Source: Prorocentrum cordatum (Eukaryota > Sar > Dinophyceae > Prorocentrales > Prorocentraceae). Taken from it: DNA of 60,000 nucleotides. The DNA is taken from contig CAUYUJ010015838.1 in NCBI GenBank assembly GCA_963575745.1, positions 477,501 to 537,500 on the forward strand, in the 5' to 3' direction. Positions 48,304 through 56,319 of this stretch are shown here, piece by piece (the first letter of the stretch is position 1; the number at the start of each line of letters is the position of its first letter). Position numbers and translations under genes: made by a program. The notes beneath the pieces are model-generated. The model saw only the letters and a list, made by a program, of their open reading frames with translations, searched no databases and was not told the DNA's origin.

Positions 48304-51300
48304 GCGTCGTTGACGTCGTCGTCGTCGTCGGTGTCGTCGTTGTCGTCGTCGGCGGCGTCGTTGACGTCGTCGTCGTTGTCATCGTCGTCGTCGTCGTCGT
48401 CGTCGTCGGCGTCGTCGTCGTCGTCGTCGGTGTCGTCATTGTCGTCGTCGTTGTCGGCGTCGTCGAAGTCGTTGGAGACGTCGTCGGGGTCGTCGTAGTC
48501 GTTGTCGGCGGCATCGTCGTCGTCGTTGTCGCTGTCGTCGTCGGCGTCGCTGTCGCTGCCAAGTGCCATTTGGTACCCACCGTCACGGTCTTAAGAGATT
48601 TTGCAAACCAAGTTGCGGGTGGGTGGGTGGGATGTTTGCGCGAGCAGTGGAGTGGACAATTCACTGCGAACAGAAATTAATTCTCCTTCTAAAAGAATAA
48701 TAGATTCTACCCCCCCCTCGGACTTATCGGTTGCCCCGCGCGTGCTGTAAATCACATATGATTCTGACCACATGTCCATCCTAAACATGAATTCGTACCA
48801 TCCCAGCCAAGCCGGTATCCCCCCCCCTGCGGTTCCCTTGTAAAAAAACATGATGCGGTGACATTTTTTGTTCTAACATTACACTTTTTCACGACTCCCT
48901 TGCAAAAAACGGGACGAAGTGCACACGCGCGCGTCGTCGCGCGCGCATGCCGAAATCCTTCAAAAACCTTCGGTTCGGGAGAGATTTCAAAATTGAATTT
49001 CCAAAAAACATACAAAAACACATGGTTTCGCAACACTGATTTGCTAAAAAAGCTTACGCGCGAACTCTTGCAAAATCTGAAGAAAACCATAGGTGTTCCA
49101 AGAGTTTCACAAAATGCTACCAAACGGGCTTCGCGCGCGCGCGCGCATGTCGAAATCTGTCGAACGCCCTTGCGCGTGTGCCGTCGCGAAAATCTTCTGC
49201 AAAAAATTTGACGAAGTGCAGACGCGCGCGTCGTCGCGGGCATATGCCGAAATCCTTCAAAAACCTCCGGTTTCGGAAGGATTTCGAAATCGTGCGTCCA
49301 AAAAACCTACAAAAACACAAGGTTTCGCAACACGGGTTTTCAACAAAAGTGTGCGCGCGCGCTCTTGCGTCGTCGTCGTCGTCATCGTCCTCCCTCCTCC
49401 CTCGTCGTTGTCGTCGTCGTCGTCGTCGTCGTCTTGGCGTCGTCGTCGCTTCCGTCGTCGTTGTCGCCGTGGTCGTCCTTCCTCCCTCGTTGTCTTCGTC
49501 GGCGTCTCGTCGTTGTCCATCCTATTTCGTCGCCGTTGTCGTCGTCGTCGTCGTCGTGGTCTTCACTCCTCCCTCGTCGTTATCCTCCTCCCTCGTCGTC
49601 GTCGTCCGTCGTCGGCGTCTCGTCGTCGTCCCTCCTATTTCGTCGCCGTCGTCGTCGTCTTCGTCGTCGTTGTCGTCGTCGTCGTCTTCCCTCCTCCCTC
49701 GTCGTTGTCGTCGTCGGCGTCGCCGTCCTTCCTCCTTCTTCGTCGTTGGCGTCGTCGCCGTCCTTCCTCCTCCATCGTCGTTGTCGTCGTTGTCGCCGTC
49801 GTCGGTTTTTCTCCTCCCTCGTCGTCGTCTCCGTTGGCGACGTCGTCGTCGTCTTCGTCGTCGTCGTCGGCGTCTTTGTCGTCGTCGTCGGTGTCGTCGT
49901 CGTCGTTGTCGTCGAAAACATTGGAGACGTCGTCGGTGTCGTCGCAGTCGGTGTCGGCGTCGCCGTCGTCGTCGATGTCGCTGTCGTCGTCGGCGTCGGT
50001 GTCGTGGCCAAGTGCCATGTGGTGCCTACCGTCACGGTCTTGTCTGAAGAGGTCTTGCGACCAAGTCGCGGGTGGGAGGATGGGATGTTTGCACGAGCAG
50101 TGGAGAGGACAGCTTCAAGACGGTCAAGATTAATTGCACCACCCAGATTCTCCTTTCTAAAAAGAAAATAGAGTCTACCCCCCCCCCGGCGTTATCGCCG
50201 CCCCTTTCGGGACTGCGAATCATATATGATTCTGACCACATGTCCATCCTAAATGTGAATTTGCACTATCCCAGGGGGGCCGGTATCCCCCCCCCTGAGG
50301 TTCCCTTGTAAAAAACGCTATGCGGTGACATGTTTTGTTCTAACATAACACTTTTTCGCGAATCCCTTGCAACAAATGGGACGAGATGCGCACGCGCGCG
50401 TCGTCGCCCGCGCATGCCGAAATCCTTCAAAAACCTTCGGTGCTGGAAGGATTTCGCAATCCAGTTTCCAAAGAACATACAAAAACACATGGTTTCGCAA
50501 CACTGATGTGCAAAAAAAGCTTACGCGCGAGCTCTTGCGAAATCTGAAGACAACCATGGGTTTTTCAAGATGTTCACAAAATGCTATTAAACGGGCGTCG
50601 CGCGCGCGCACGTCGAAATTTGTCGAACGCCCTTGCGCGTGTGCCGTCGCGAGCATCCTCTGCAAAAAAACGGGACGAAGTGCACACGCGCGCGTCGTCG
50701 CGCGCGTACGCCGAAATCCTTCAGAACCCATCGGTTTCGGAAGGATTTCAAAATCGCGCGTCCAAAAAGCCAACAAAAACACAAGGTTTCGCAACACGGA
50801 TTTTCAACAAAAGCGTGCGCGCGCGCTCTTACGTCGTCGTCGTCGTCGTCGTCGTCGCCGCGATCGTCGCCGTCCTCCCTCCTCCCGCGTCGTCGTCGTC
50901 GTCGTCGTCGCCTACGTCGTCCTCTGTCTTTTCTCGTGTTCGTCGTCGTCGTCCTCTTTGGCGTCGTGGTCGTTTCCGTTGTCGTTGTCGCCGTGGTCGT
51001 CCTTCCTCCTCCTCCCTCGTCGTCGTCGTCGTCGTCGTCCGTCGTCGGCGTCTCGTCGTCATCCCTCCCATTTCGTCGCCGTCGTCGTCGTCGTCGTCGT
51101 CTTCCCTCCTCCGTCGTCCTTGTCGTCGTCGGCGTCGCCGTCCTCCCTCCTTCTTCGTCGTTCGCGTCGTCACCGTCCTCCCTCCTCGTCGTTGTCGTCG
51201 TTGTCGCCGTCGTCGTCCTCCCTCCTCCCTCGTCGTCGTCATCGTCTTCGTTGGCGGCGTCGTTGTTGTCGTCGTCGTCGTTGCCTTCGTCGTCGTCGGC

Positions 51301-52501
51301 GTCGGCGTCGTCGTCGGCGTCGTCGTCGTCGGCATTGTCATCGTCGTCGTCGTCGGCGTCGTCGTCGTCGGTGTCGTCGTCGTCGGCGTCGTCGTCGAAG
51401 TCGTTGGAGACGTCGGCGGTGTCGTCGTAGTCGGTGTCGGCAGCGCCGTCGTCGTCGTTGTCGCTGTCGTCGTCGGTGTTGTGGCCAAGTGCCATGTGGT
51501 ACCTACCGTCACGGTCTTGTCTTAAGAGGTCTTGCGACCAAGTCGCGGGTGGGAGGGTGGGATGTTTGCACGAGCAGTGGAGAGGACAGCTTAAGACGGT
51601 CAAAGTGGATTGCACCACATAAATTTCACCACACACATTGCCCTACATAGATTGCACCCCCTAGATTGCACCGATACGTGGCACTACAGAGTACGCAAGA
51701 ACACACTGTGTAGGGTCCGAACTCGCTAACATTGTGCTCTAATGCCTCGGCAGAAACATCTTGACGGGTAGCAAATGCGGTCATGAACTGCTACTTCGCG
51801 TGTCGCCGCGGCGGCCCCGTCGACACGCGTTGCCGTGCAAGCGAACAGCGTCTCGTTCCGCTCCGTGGGGCAGAAGGCTGGGAACGGCTTGGGACGTCGG
51901 CGCTTTAGAATTGGGACGGGTTAGCGTGTCGCGCCGAAGCGTGGTGGGCCAGAACCGGCGGCGCCTCACGCTGAGCCAAAGTTCCTGACAGTGAAAAAAG
52001 ACATCATGGATGCACATACTATAAAACACTCGCTGGGGGAGACAACTAAGGGCACGACGGGATGATCAGAGAGTTGCTACCCGTGTCCGCCACCACGCTG
52101 AATCTCTGCGACGGCGTGCCGACGTCCACGTCGATCGTGAAGTGGGTACCGCGGTTTTCCAAGGCCGCACAGCCCCTGCTGCCGTCCGATGCATGCAAGA
52201 CCGCCTTGACGGAGCAACGACAGGGTGGGACCGGCTCAGGAGGGGAAGCATCGAGCTGGAATCGGCAACACATCGCCGATCGATCGGCACTAGGCCGCCG
52301 ATAGCGAGTCCGCACAGTGCTGGGTGGGGAGGGCTATCTGGCCCCTATCGGCGATCCATGGGCCATTGATGGCCCATGGATCCCCCCTGAGCCTACTCCC
52401 CCCCCTCACGTTACCACTGACACCTGCTGGTGGAGACCGATGCTGGTCGCGCCGAGGGCGCGCGCCAGCGCGATGAGGAGCGGCAGACTGGCGCGTGCCA
52501 T
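30015..52501 (-). CDS. Secreted A1-family (pepsin-like) aspartic protease, gene 1, five exons
   Basis: Predicted two-lobed aspartic endopeptidase that would cleave proteins in the secretory pathway, a vacuole or outside the cell. Exons in order: 52501-52424, 52204-52059, 32265-31549, 31488-30861, 30095-30015. All phases agree and give 549 residues. Residues 1-20 form a signal peptide (MARASLPLLIALARALG). The catalytic aspartates are D66 in ADTGSN and D322 in PDSGTT. GILGLGLP and WILGTPIF match conserved A1 surroundings. A lysine- and glutamine-rich insertion lies between the lobes. The start was chosen because it gives a signal peptide; the frame stays open upstream to 52867. Odd points are an intron 2 of about 19.8 kb full of repeats and an intron 3 of only 60 bp. 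The family call is firm. Joining exons 1-2 to exons 3-5 rests on phase, motif order and peptide continuity. Confidence 0.75.
30096..30860 (-). other. Gene 1 intron 4
   Basis: 765 bp from GTGAAC to GTCGAG, with a long pyrimidine-rich tract (CTCCTGCTCGTCCTGCTCC) before the acceptor. A C-run sits at 30473-30492. The hydrophobic Leu/Ile-rich frame across the tract is probably intron sequence, not a membrane anchor. Confidence 0.55.
30861..31488 (-). CDS. Gene 1 exon 4 (second catalytic aspartate)
   Basis: 628 bp beginning G-TCG-CCG-TGC. Encodes SPCGAIPDSGTT, a cysteine-containing helical stretch (GICDGWDRCRQNFTKL), and WILGTPIFYEYVVGYD near the end. The 3' edge at ACG-GTGAAC was chosen because it keeps phase 0 into exon 5 and gives the same exon length in gene 2. 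The open frame runs on about 30 residues, still similar in both copies, so a later donor is possible. Confidence 0.8.
31489..31548 (-). other. Gene 1 intron 3, 60 bp
   Basis: GTCGCCCAGC to CTTCCTCAG, with a pyrimidine-rich 3' half. AGGTCGCC occurs at both edges as an exact 8-bp direct repeat. The paralogue has a 1823-bp intron at the same codon. Confidence 0.85.
31549..32265 (-). CDS. Gene 1 exon 3 (rest of lobe 1 and interlobe insertion)
   Basis: 717 bp, starting G-TCA-TGC after acceptor TTGAG, so that P75 is completed and SCQCQSAGKCDKTDRC follows. Contains four N-glycosylation sequons (NKS, NAS, NWT, NMT), GILGLGLP, a QEQESKQE-type insertion, and GVDFRGISVG, which matches the strand near the second lobe's start. 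Ends CAG-AG before donor GTCGCC. Confidence 0.9.
32266..32757. other. Intron sequence without recognised features
   Basis: AT-richer sequence next to exon 3. No repeat module of the window and no convincing open frame. Confidence 0.4.
32758..33030 (+). repeat. Degenerate ~75-95-bp GCC-rich repeat
   Basis: About three units sharing GAGCCTGGGTGGCGGTNTGG and GCTNYGTTGCCGCCGTCGCC. The first and last units are clearest. Confidence 0.6.
33085..33705 (+). repeat. H and D modules
   Basis: H (CCCATCGCCCATCC, GCGCGCGCACTAG) at 33120-33240 and D up to element 8, with two alternating CG blocks (GCGCGCGTCGTCGC at 33315, GCGCGTCGTCGCGCGC at 33612) and GCGCGTGCTGTTGC. Confidence 0.7.
33706..35405 (+). mobile_element. 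Composite element 8 (type B plus C cargo)
   Basis: Head CATGATCGACCCAAGAACC and tail GGGC-TTAA-GCCC, TTTCTGGG (one change from CCGGG). Two B units (33796 and 34207), then a C array (34520-35280). Both flanks are D module, so it sits inside a D copy. Confidence 0.8.
35406..36268 (+). repeat. D, G and H modules
   Basis: D at 35410-35570, G at 35570-36060, H at 36120-36260. The G part contains GACGCCGTCATTGTCGTCGG, the stretch that corresponds to the expanded TCG arrays at 42.9-51.6 kb. Confidence 0.7.
36269..38745 (+). mobile_element. Composite element 9: type B element containing a nested type A head
   Basis: Head at 36269 (CATGATCGACCCACGG), two B units (36357, 36789), and C array from 37110. 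A second complete head begins at 37628 immediately after a C unit (CATCCTCAACAA), followed by a 24-bp array, a 16-bp array (37884-38305) and a C array. One tail closes both (GGGC-CTAC-GCCC, CCGGG). Either one element inserted into another, or two recombined. Confidence 0.75.
37884..38305 (+). repeat. 16-bp minisatellite
   Basis: Same order of unit variants as the array at 2926-3263, including the odd CTGTGGTGAGG unit after the GCGTGG run. Confidence 0.9.
38746..39184 (+). repeat. TATA tract plus headless element fragment
   Basis: TATATA run at 38755-38772, then CACATACGTAAAAGCACATG repeats that also occur at 42430-42680, then C units and a tail whose stem-loop GGGC-CGGC-GCCC is intact. The final CCGGG is altered. 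Confidence 0.65.
39185..40084 (+). repeat. D and G modules with TTGCACC tail
   Basis: D at 39190-39370, G at 39370-39840, then TTGCACC/CACATAGAT steps to 39930 and a decayed H module. The G part is the same module as at 16060 and 35570. Confidence 0.65.
40085..40365 (+). repeat. 12-bp GATCG minisatellite
   Basis: About twenty degenerate units of the type ATCGATTGTGAG or ATCGCTCATGCG. The 12-bp period yields an IVRS-like peptide pattern in one frame. Confidence 0.85.
40366..40539 (+). repeat. GAACCCGG micro-repeat and spacer
   Basis: 40366-40460 repeats GAACCCGGAAC and GGGAACCCGG. The rest is spacer before the next H module. Confidence 0.6.
40540..40797 (+). repeat. H and D modules interrupted by element 10
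   Basis: H at 40540-40620, D from 40620. D is cut at ACTGATGCTCTAAAA and resumes after element 10 with CTTACGCGCGCGCTC. Confidence 0.75.
40798..41449 (+). mobile_element. Composite element 10 (short type A), filled site
   Basis: Head CATGATGGACCCACG, then a hybrid leader (GACACCGTATTGGGCGACGG) resembling type B, a short 24-bp array, a 16-bp array (41028-41255) and the tail GGGC-CGGC-GCCC ending GCCGGG. At 652 bp it is the shortest intact copy. The uninterrupted site is at 44455-44490. Confidence 0.85.
41450..41604 (+). repeat. D module fragment between elements 10 and 11
   Basis: Reads from TTACGCGCGCGCTCTTGCG to GAGAATCCTCTGCAAAA, contiguous with D on both outer sides once elements 10 and 11 are removed. 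Confidence 0.8.
41605..42902 (+). mobile_element. Composite element 11 (type A switching to type B leader), filled site
   Basis: Head CATGACGGACCCAGGAACC and tail GGGC-CGGC-ACCC (one stem base changed), CCGGG. The 16-bp array at 41840-42186 is followed directly by a second leader (ACCGCATGCATGGAAACG) and a B-unit start (42255-42380), then CACATACG repeats and C units. The uninterrupted site is at 44600-44635 (CTCTGCAAAAAACGGGACG). Confidence 0.85.
43040..43905 (+). repeat. (TCG)n tract 1
   Basis: GTCGTC runs broken by CCTCCCTCCTCCCTCGTCG blocks at fairly regular intervals. Confidence 0.9.
44783..45425 (+). repeat. (TCG)n tract 2
   Basis: Same pattern as tract 1 but shorter. The order of CCTCC blocks matches the other tracts. 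Confidence 0.9.
46076..47391 (+). mobile_element. Composite element 12 inserted in unit 3 of the TCG array
   Basis: Head CATGATCGACCCACG and tail GGGC-CTCA-GCCC, TTTCCGGG. One B unit (46162-46480), a C array (46485-47095) and the GGGGTCTGCGGACCCC module shared with element 7. The left flank ends CAATCGAGTTTCCAA and the right flank resumes AAACATACAAAAACACAGGG. Units 2 and 5 have GAGTTTCCAAAGAACATAC at the same place. Confidence 0.9.
47752..48560 (+). repeat. (TCG)n tract 3
   Basis: The longest uninterrupted GTCGTC stretches (48250-48430) are here. Confidence 0.9.
49366..50010 (+). repeat. (TCG)n tract 4
   Basis: Close to tract 2 in length and in the order of its CCTCC blocks, suggesting direct descent of one from the other. 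Confidence 0.9.
50830..51485 (+). repeat. (TCG)n tract 5
   Basis: Starts like tract 3 (CCTCCCGCGTCGTCGTCG, then CCTACGTCGTCC), so tracts 3 and 5 form a subgroup. Confidence 0.9.
51770..51992 (-). repeat. ~220-bp repeat with a conserved open frame (copy 1)
   Basis: Matches 55970-56170. On the minus strand both copies have a gap-free 60-codon frame from RRRF to a shared stop (ending RGRRGDTRSSSS here). This copy lies just inside the giant intron, about 65 bp after exon 2. Confidence 0.6.
52059..52204 (-). CDS. Gene 1 exon 2 (first catalytic aspartate)
   Basis: Encodes AVLHASDG through HFTIDVDVGTPSQRF to VVADTGSNSLII, then two bases of a proline codon. This is the standard entry into an A1 fold: an inhibitory or propeptide remnant, then a strand and the flap-side DTGS motif. 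Donor CC-GTCGTGCC. Confidence 0.85.
52205..52423 (-). other. Gene 1 intron 1, formed by an inverted-repeat element (candidate introner)
   Basis: 219 bp from GTGTCAG to TCAAG. Nearly the whole intron is a relative of the element at 2294-2500, including its ends (GTAACG and CGTTGC). Two other phase-0 AG acceptors exist inside it (after GATTCCAG and CCTCCTGAG). The chosen one, AAG before GCGGTC, coincides with the end of the element and gives Q26 followed by AVLHASDG. Confidence 0.6.
52424..52501 (-). CDS. Gene 1 exon 1 (signal peptide)
   Basis: 26 codons, M1 to Q26, ending CAG before donor GTGTCAG, phase 0. Hydrophobic core LPLLIALARALGA, then a small-residue region (ATS) suitable for signal peptidase cleavage. 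Confidence 0.65.
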
Positions 52502-54899
52502 GGTATAGTGGACGGAATGTAAGGTTTGGGGGGCGGGACAGGGCGTCCCGTTAGTAGAGCTTGAAATATAACGATTGGTGACGGTGGCGAGGCGACGCTG
52601 CAGTTGCTGCCGCTGATGGATGGTGAATGCGACAGTGCTAGATTGAATAGGCGACAGAAACGCAACATTACAACAAGATGCGGGATGCCCCCTCTCCGCG
52701 CACTCTTCCCCGGCGCGCGGGGAAAGCCAGGCGGCGGCGCTGGATGCGCAGTGGCTGTGGTGGGAGGGGTCCTGCTCCGACCCGAGAAATCCAGGCAACT
52801 CTCCCATCAATGATGTGTCGTTTTCTTGGTTCATGTCTGGAAGCGGTAGACCTTGTGAGCCAAGCACTCACACGACGAGCCGCGAGATCCAAAGACAGGA
52901 ACACTCACCGGAGCTATTGGCTCAACGGCGCGAGCAGAGGCTCAACAAGATGATTCTGTCGGGCGCTGGGCCCGCACTCGAGGCCTATGCAAGAAGTGAC
53001 CGTGGCCCAAGGCGATCCAACTTTTCCGGGGAGGCCCGTAGTCTCCAGGGCTCCCCTCGCGAGGCCCAGCGGCCCGCCGGGGACTCAACGATGGCTCCAA
53101 ACGCCAGGGATAGCTTGGGCCAGGATCACTTCTGGCAAGCCCCGGCAAGAGGGCTCGAACACAAAGAAATCGTGAAATGTGGTGGTGATCCCGGACCTCC
53201 GACGCCGTCATTGCTTCACGACGTGGCACTGGGGCCTTCGACCGTCATTCCGGTCGCCGCTCTTTCGCCCCAAGGCCGCTTCTTGTCGGATGCCCCGGGG
53301 CCCGACGTAAACATACTGTCGGATCGCGCGGTTTAGCGGGGCCGGCGCTGGACACCCTGCCTGGCGCGCGGAGCGCGCCAGGGGCGGCGCCGGAGGCGCC
53401 ACCATGGGGGGTCCAGTGCAGATCCGAGAAGCCCGCGCGGAGCTTCGAACGTTCTTATTATGCAGTTCATCTGCTTCGAGAGATCGTGCGCAAAAAGCCC
53501 CGTCGTGGGCTTCTCAGGACCCCGGAGGTCTGGGTCCACGAGGTGATGCGGGAACACGACGGGCGCCTGGCACAGGTCTTTGCCCGTTAGGCGGATGGTG
53601 CCCGCCCGCAGCGGTGCAGCGGGCTCAGCACACCACGGTGCTGATTCGACCCCGCGGGGTCCACGCTCTGTCCCCTCTCCTCCCTCCGCCAGGTCCCCAA
53701 GAAGCCCCAAGATTATCCAAGAGGTCCCCAAGATGCCCCCAAGAGGCCTAAGAGAGCCTAAAGAAGCCTCCATGAGGACCCCCCTCTCCTCCTTGTCCGT
53801 ATCCTCCTGCTGCTCCTCTGTCTGTTGCTTAGCCGCCTCCTTGCCCTCCCCGTTTTCTACAATTCAACGACAACACAACCTAAATGATGCATGATCCTCC
53901 TTGTCATCATCGTCTGCTGCTCCTCATCCTCCTACTTCCCCTCCCCGTCCTCGTGGTCGTTGTCGTCACCCTCGAGGCGCAGTTGGAAGGTGCGGACGGG
54001 AGGGGGGGCTTGTCACATGCGATGCGGGTGCACCTCCAGACAAACTCTTCCCCCCTCTGTCCTGCCTCTTGTGATCCACCTCTTCCTGGCCGCCTGCTCT
54101 TCCTGCTCCATCCCCCCCGCCTTCTCGTTCCACCTCCGCCAGGACCTCGTGAACTCTGCCCACCGCCCCCCCCTACGCAGAATCACCGAGACCGCCTCAG
54201 AACCTCCTAGAACCTTCCTCCATCCCCGTCTGAAAATGTTGGGTTGTTTTGTGCGATCACCCTTCTATCCACGTCGAATCCACGCTGAATCCGTATCAAG
54301 CCCGCGTCAAACCCACTTCAGACCCGCCTCGGATACAAGAAAAAACGATAGACACTTTCCGCATGGAAAGGTGCCGAGAAGTGGTGTCAAGTGACACTCA
54401 GTGGAGCAGCAACTGCTGGGACAACGGTGCTGCCCCCCCGCACACAAACACACACACACACACACACTCAAGTTCCACGCACACCATGCACCCACGTCGT
54501 AAAGTCACATGGATTATGTGAACCGCGGTCTCAGATAAGACAGAGGTTGAAGCGTGGCTTTTACCTGATTGCGTCGAGAGACTGTGGTAGCAGGCTAACG
54601 AAGGCTAAACCAGAGGCTAAAGGCTAAATGTATCGCTCCTGCCTCTCCGCAGACCTGACCACATCTGCTCTCCTCCTCCTCCTCATCATCATCAGCATCA
54701 TCAGCATCATCAGCATCATCATCATCATTATGATCATCATCACCATCACCACCATCATTATCATCATCATCATCAGCAGCATCATCATCATCATCCTCAT
54801 CCTCATCCTCATCCTCATCCTCATCCTCATCATCAGCATCATCATTCTGATCATCGTCATCATCACCACCATCATCATCGTCATCATCATCATCGTCAT

Positions 54900-54930
<31 letters not shown>

Positions 54931-55969
54931 ATCATCATCTCCTCCTCCTCCTCCTCCCTCCTCCTCCTCCTGCTTCTTATCCTCCCTCCTTCTCCTCCCG
55001 CGCGCTCCTCTTGCCTGCTCCTGCTTCCCCTCCCTCAGAGCCCCCCTGAGATCCCGGCACCTCAGAATCCCTCAACCCTCCTCCGTACTCTTCCGCCCCC
55101 ACAGGATCTGCGAAGTTGGCAGGCCCACGTTCACCCATCACCCCCGCTGCCAGGGGACAACTTCGGCGTTTCGAGAGAGAGAGAGCGAGAGAGAGAGCGA
55201 GGGAGACCTTTGGGCTAAAGTGCTCAGCAAGGCTGAGCGGGCGGCCAGGGGCGTAATCATTTGTGTAGGCTCGCCTCGCCCGGCCAGAGCTCCGCTGGGG
55301 GGCCCCGTCGCCGCGACGAGCCCCCGGCCCTCGGGGGCCTGCCTCCGCGGGGCGAGGGGCGCTCCGGCGGGCATCTCGGGGGCGGCTCCCGCCGTGATGG
55401 CAGGAGACCTCCTCGGGGAGCCCGCGGGAGGACGGACGCGCCCGAGTCCGCGTGCCGGAGCACGGCCCCCCCCGAGTCCGCGAGACCAGCCTCGTGCTGC
55501 GAACGCTCGCGCAATGCGCACGCCCGAAGCCAACGTGGATTCGTGCACGTGGTCGTCCCGCTTTCGCTCCGGACTCCCGGGGGCCCAGACATCTTCTGGC
55601 ACGCGGGGGTTCCAGCCCTGACTGGTGGAAGCTGGTCCTGGCCCCCGTGGGCTTCTTTTGTCGAGACACGGGCTCCCGACCTCTCGACCACTTCCCCAGG
55701 ACCCGTTCTTCATCCCAAGTCGCTTGCTGACGGTCCCGAGGCCCGGCAAGGGCCCCGAAAGGCCTAAAACTATGAAAAAGCTCAGTCTCGATTTGTTCGA
55801 GACGCTGGATCTCTGGGGATCAGCTCGCCATCGTGAGCCGTTTCTGATGGTCCCTGTGCCAGGGGATGGGCCCGGCAGCCCAAAGACGGGGAGAGAGAGC
55901 CTCCCGGACCCCCATGCTCCAGGACTCCCGCGCCTTCGCGGCTGGGAACAAAACGTCACGAGACCTCCA
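52502..55969. other. Intergenic region between gene 2 and gene 1
   Basis: Presumably holds the promoter of gene 1 and the 3' region of gene 2. 53362-53382 is a perfect hairpin (CTGGCGCGC, three bases, GCGCGCCAG). An AC run lies at 54441-54470, an ATC tract at 54680-54925 and a GA run at 55177-55204. 55620-55900 holds a degenerate ~120-bp tandem pair. I see no TATA box that I would defend. Confidence 0.5.
54680..54925 (+). repeat. (ATC)n tract
   Basis: ATC/CATCAT triplets with CTC and AGC variants. Open frames on both strands are repeat products. Confidence 0.9.
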
Positions 55970-56170
55970 TGTGGTCAGGAAGTGCTGCCCCGCACGTCGC
56001 GACGGCGGCCCCGGCGACGCGCTACGCCCTGCGGGCGGAGAGCGCGTCGCCCCGCTTCGTGGGACGGAGGCCGGGAAAGGCTCGCGACGAGGACGACTGG
56101 GCTCTGGGAAGTGGTCCGCGTGTCGCTCCGACGCGTGCTGGGCAAGAACCGGCGGCGCGACACGCCGAGC
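55970..56170 (-). repeat. ~200-bp repeat with a conserved open frame (copy 2)
   Basis: Partner of 51770-51992. It lies about 75 bp downstream of the stop of gene 2. Its frame ends RGRRRDVRGSTS and stop. Confidence 0.6.
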
Positions 56171-56244
56171 AGACGTTCCCCACGACCCTCCCTGCTCGAT
56201 CCTCCCGGCTGCCGATGGTGCCCGCGGCGCGCGCGGCCGGCGAC

Positions 56245-56319
56245 TCACAACGGGCGTGTCGTGTCGATGCGTGGCACGCGAGGCGGCCCGATGCCGCGGC
56301 GAGGGCCGCGCGAGGTCGC
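56245..56319 (-). CDS. Gene 2 last exon (C-terminal tail)
   Basis: ATSRGPRRGIGPPRVPRID followed by TTRPL and stop. Two codons shorter than gene 1 exon 5 near its start, otherwise aligned. Confidence 0.55.
   Translation of the reverse strand, partial: ATSRGPRRGIGPPRVPRIDTTRPL

Larger units (their letters stand above)
42903..51700 (+). repeat. Five-unit higher-order array of D + (TCG)n + G tail + H
   Basis: The landmark ACCGTCACGGTCTT falls at about 43924, 45447, 48580, 50030 and 51508. Spacing is about 1.45-1.8 kb when element 12 is removed. Each unit has D, a TCG tract, the G tail (GCGGGTGGGAGGGTGGGATG), TTGCACC steps and H. The last unit ends in TTGCACC steps near 51700. The peptide frames are triplet artefacts. 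Confidence 0.85.
32266..52058 (-). other. Gene 1 giant intron 2 (about 19.8 kb)
   Basis: Donor CC-GTCGTGCC and acceptor TTGAG-GTCATGCC, so the two edges share GTCRTGCC. Contents: composite elements 8-12, D/G/H modules, a GATCG array and the five-unit TCG higher-order array. No independent gene is visible inside. Confidence 0.65.

Noticed and set aside
43178-51650. Ser/Val/Arg- or Asp/Thr-rich proteins across 43-51 kb
   Set aside because: They are products of (TCG)n triplets. Frame and ends change between the five units.
52502-52867. N-terminal extension of gene 1 to an upstream in-frame ATG at 52867
   Set aside because: It would bury the signal peptide about 120 residues inside the protein. 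The ATG at 52501 gives a normal secretory start.
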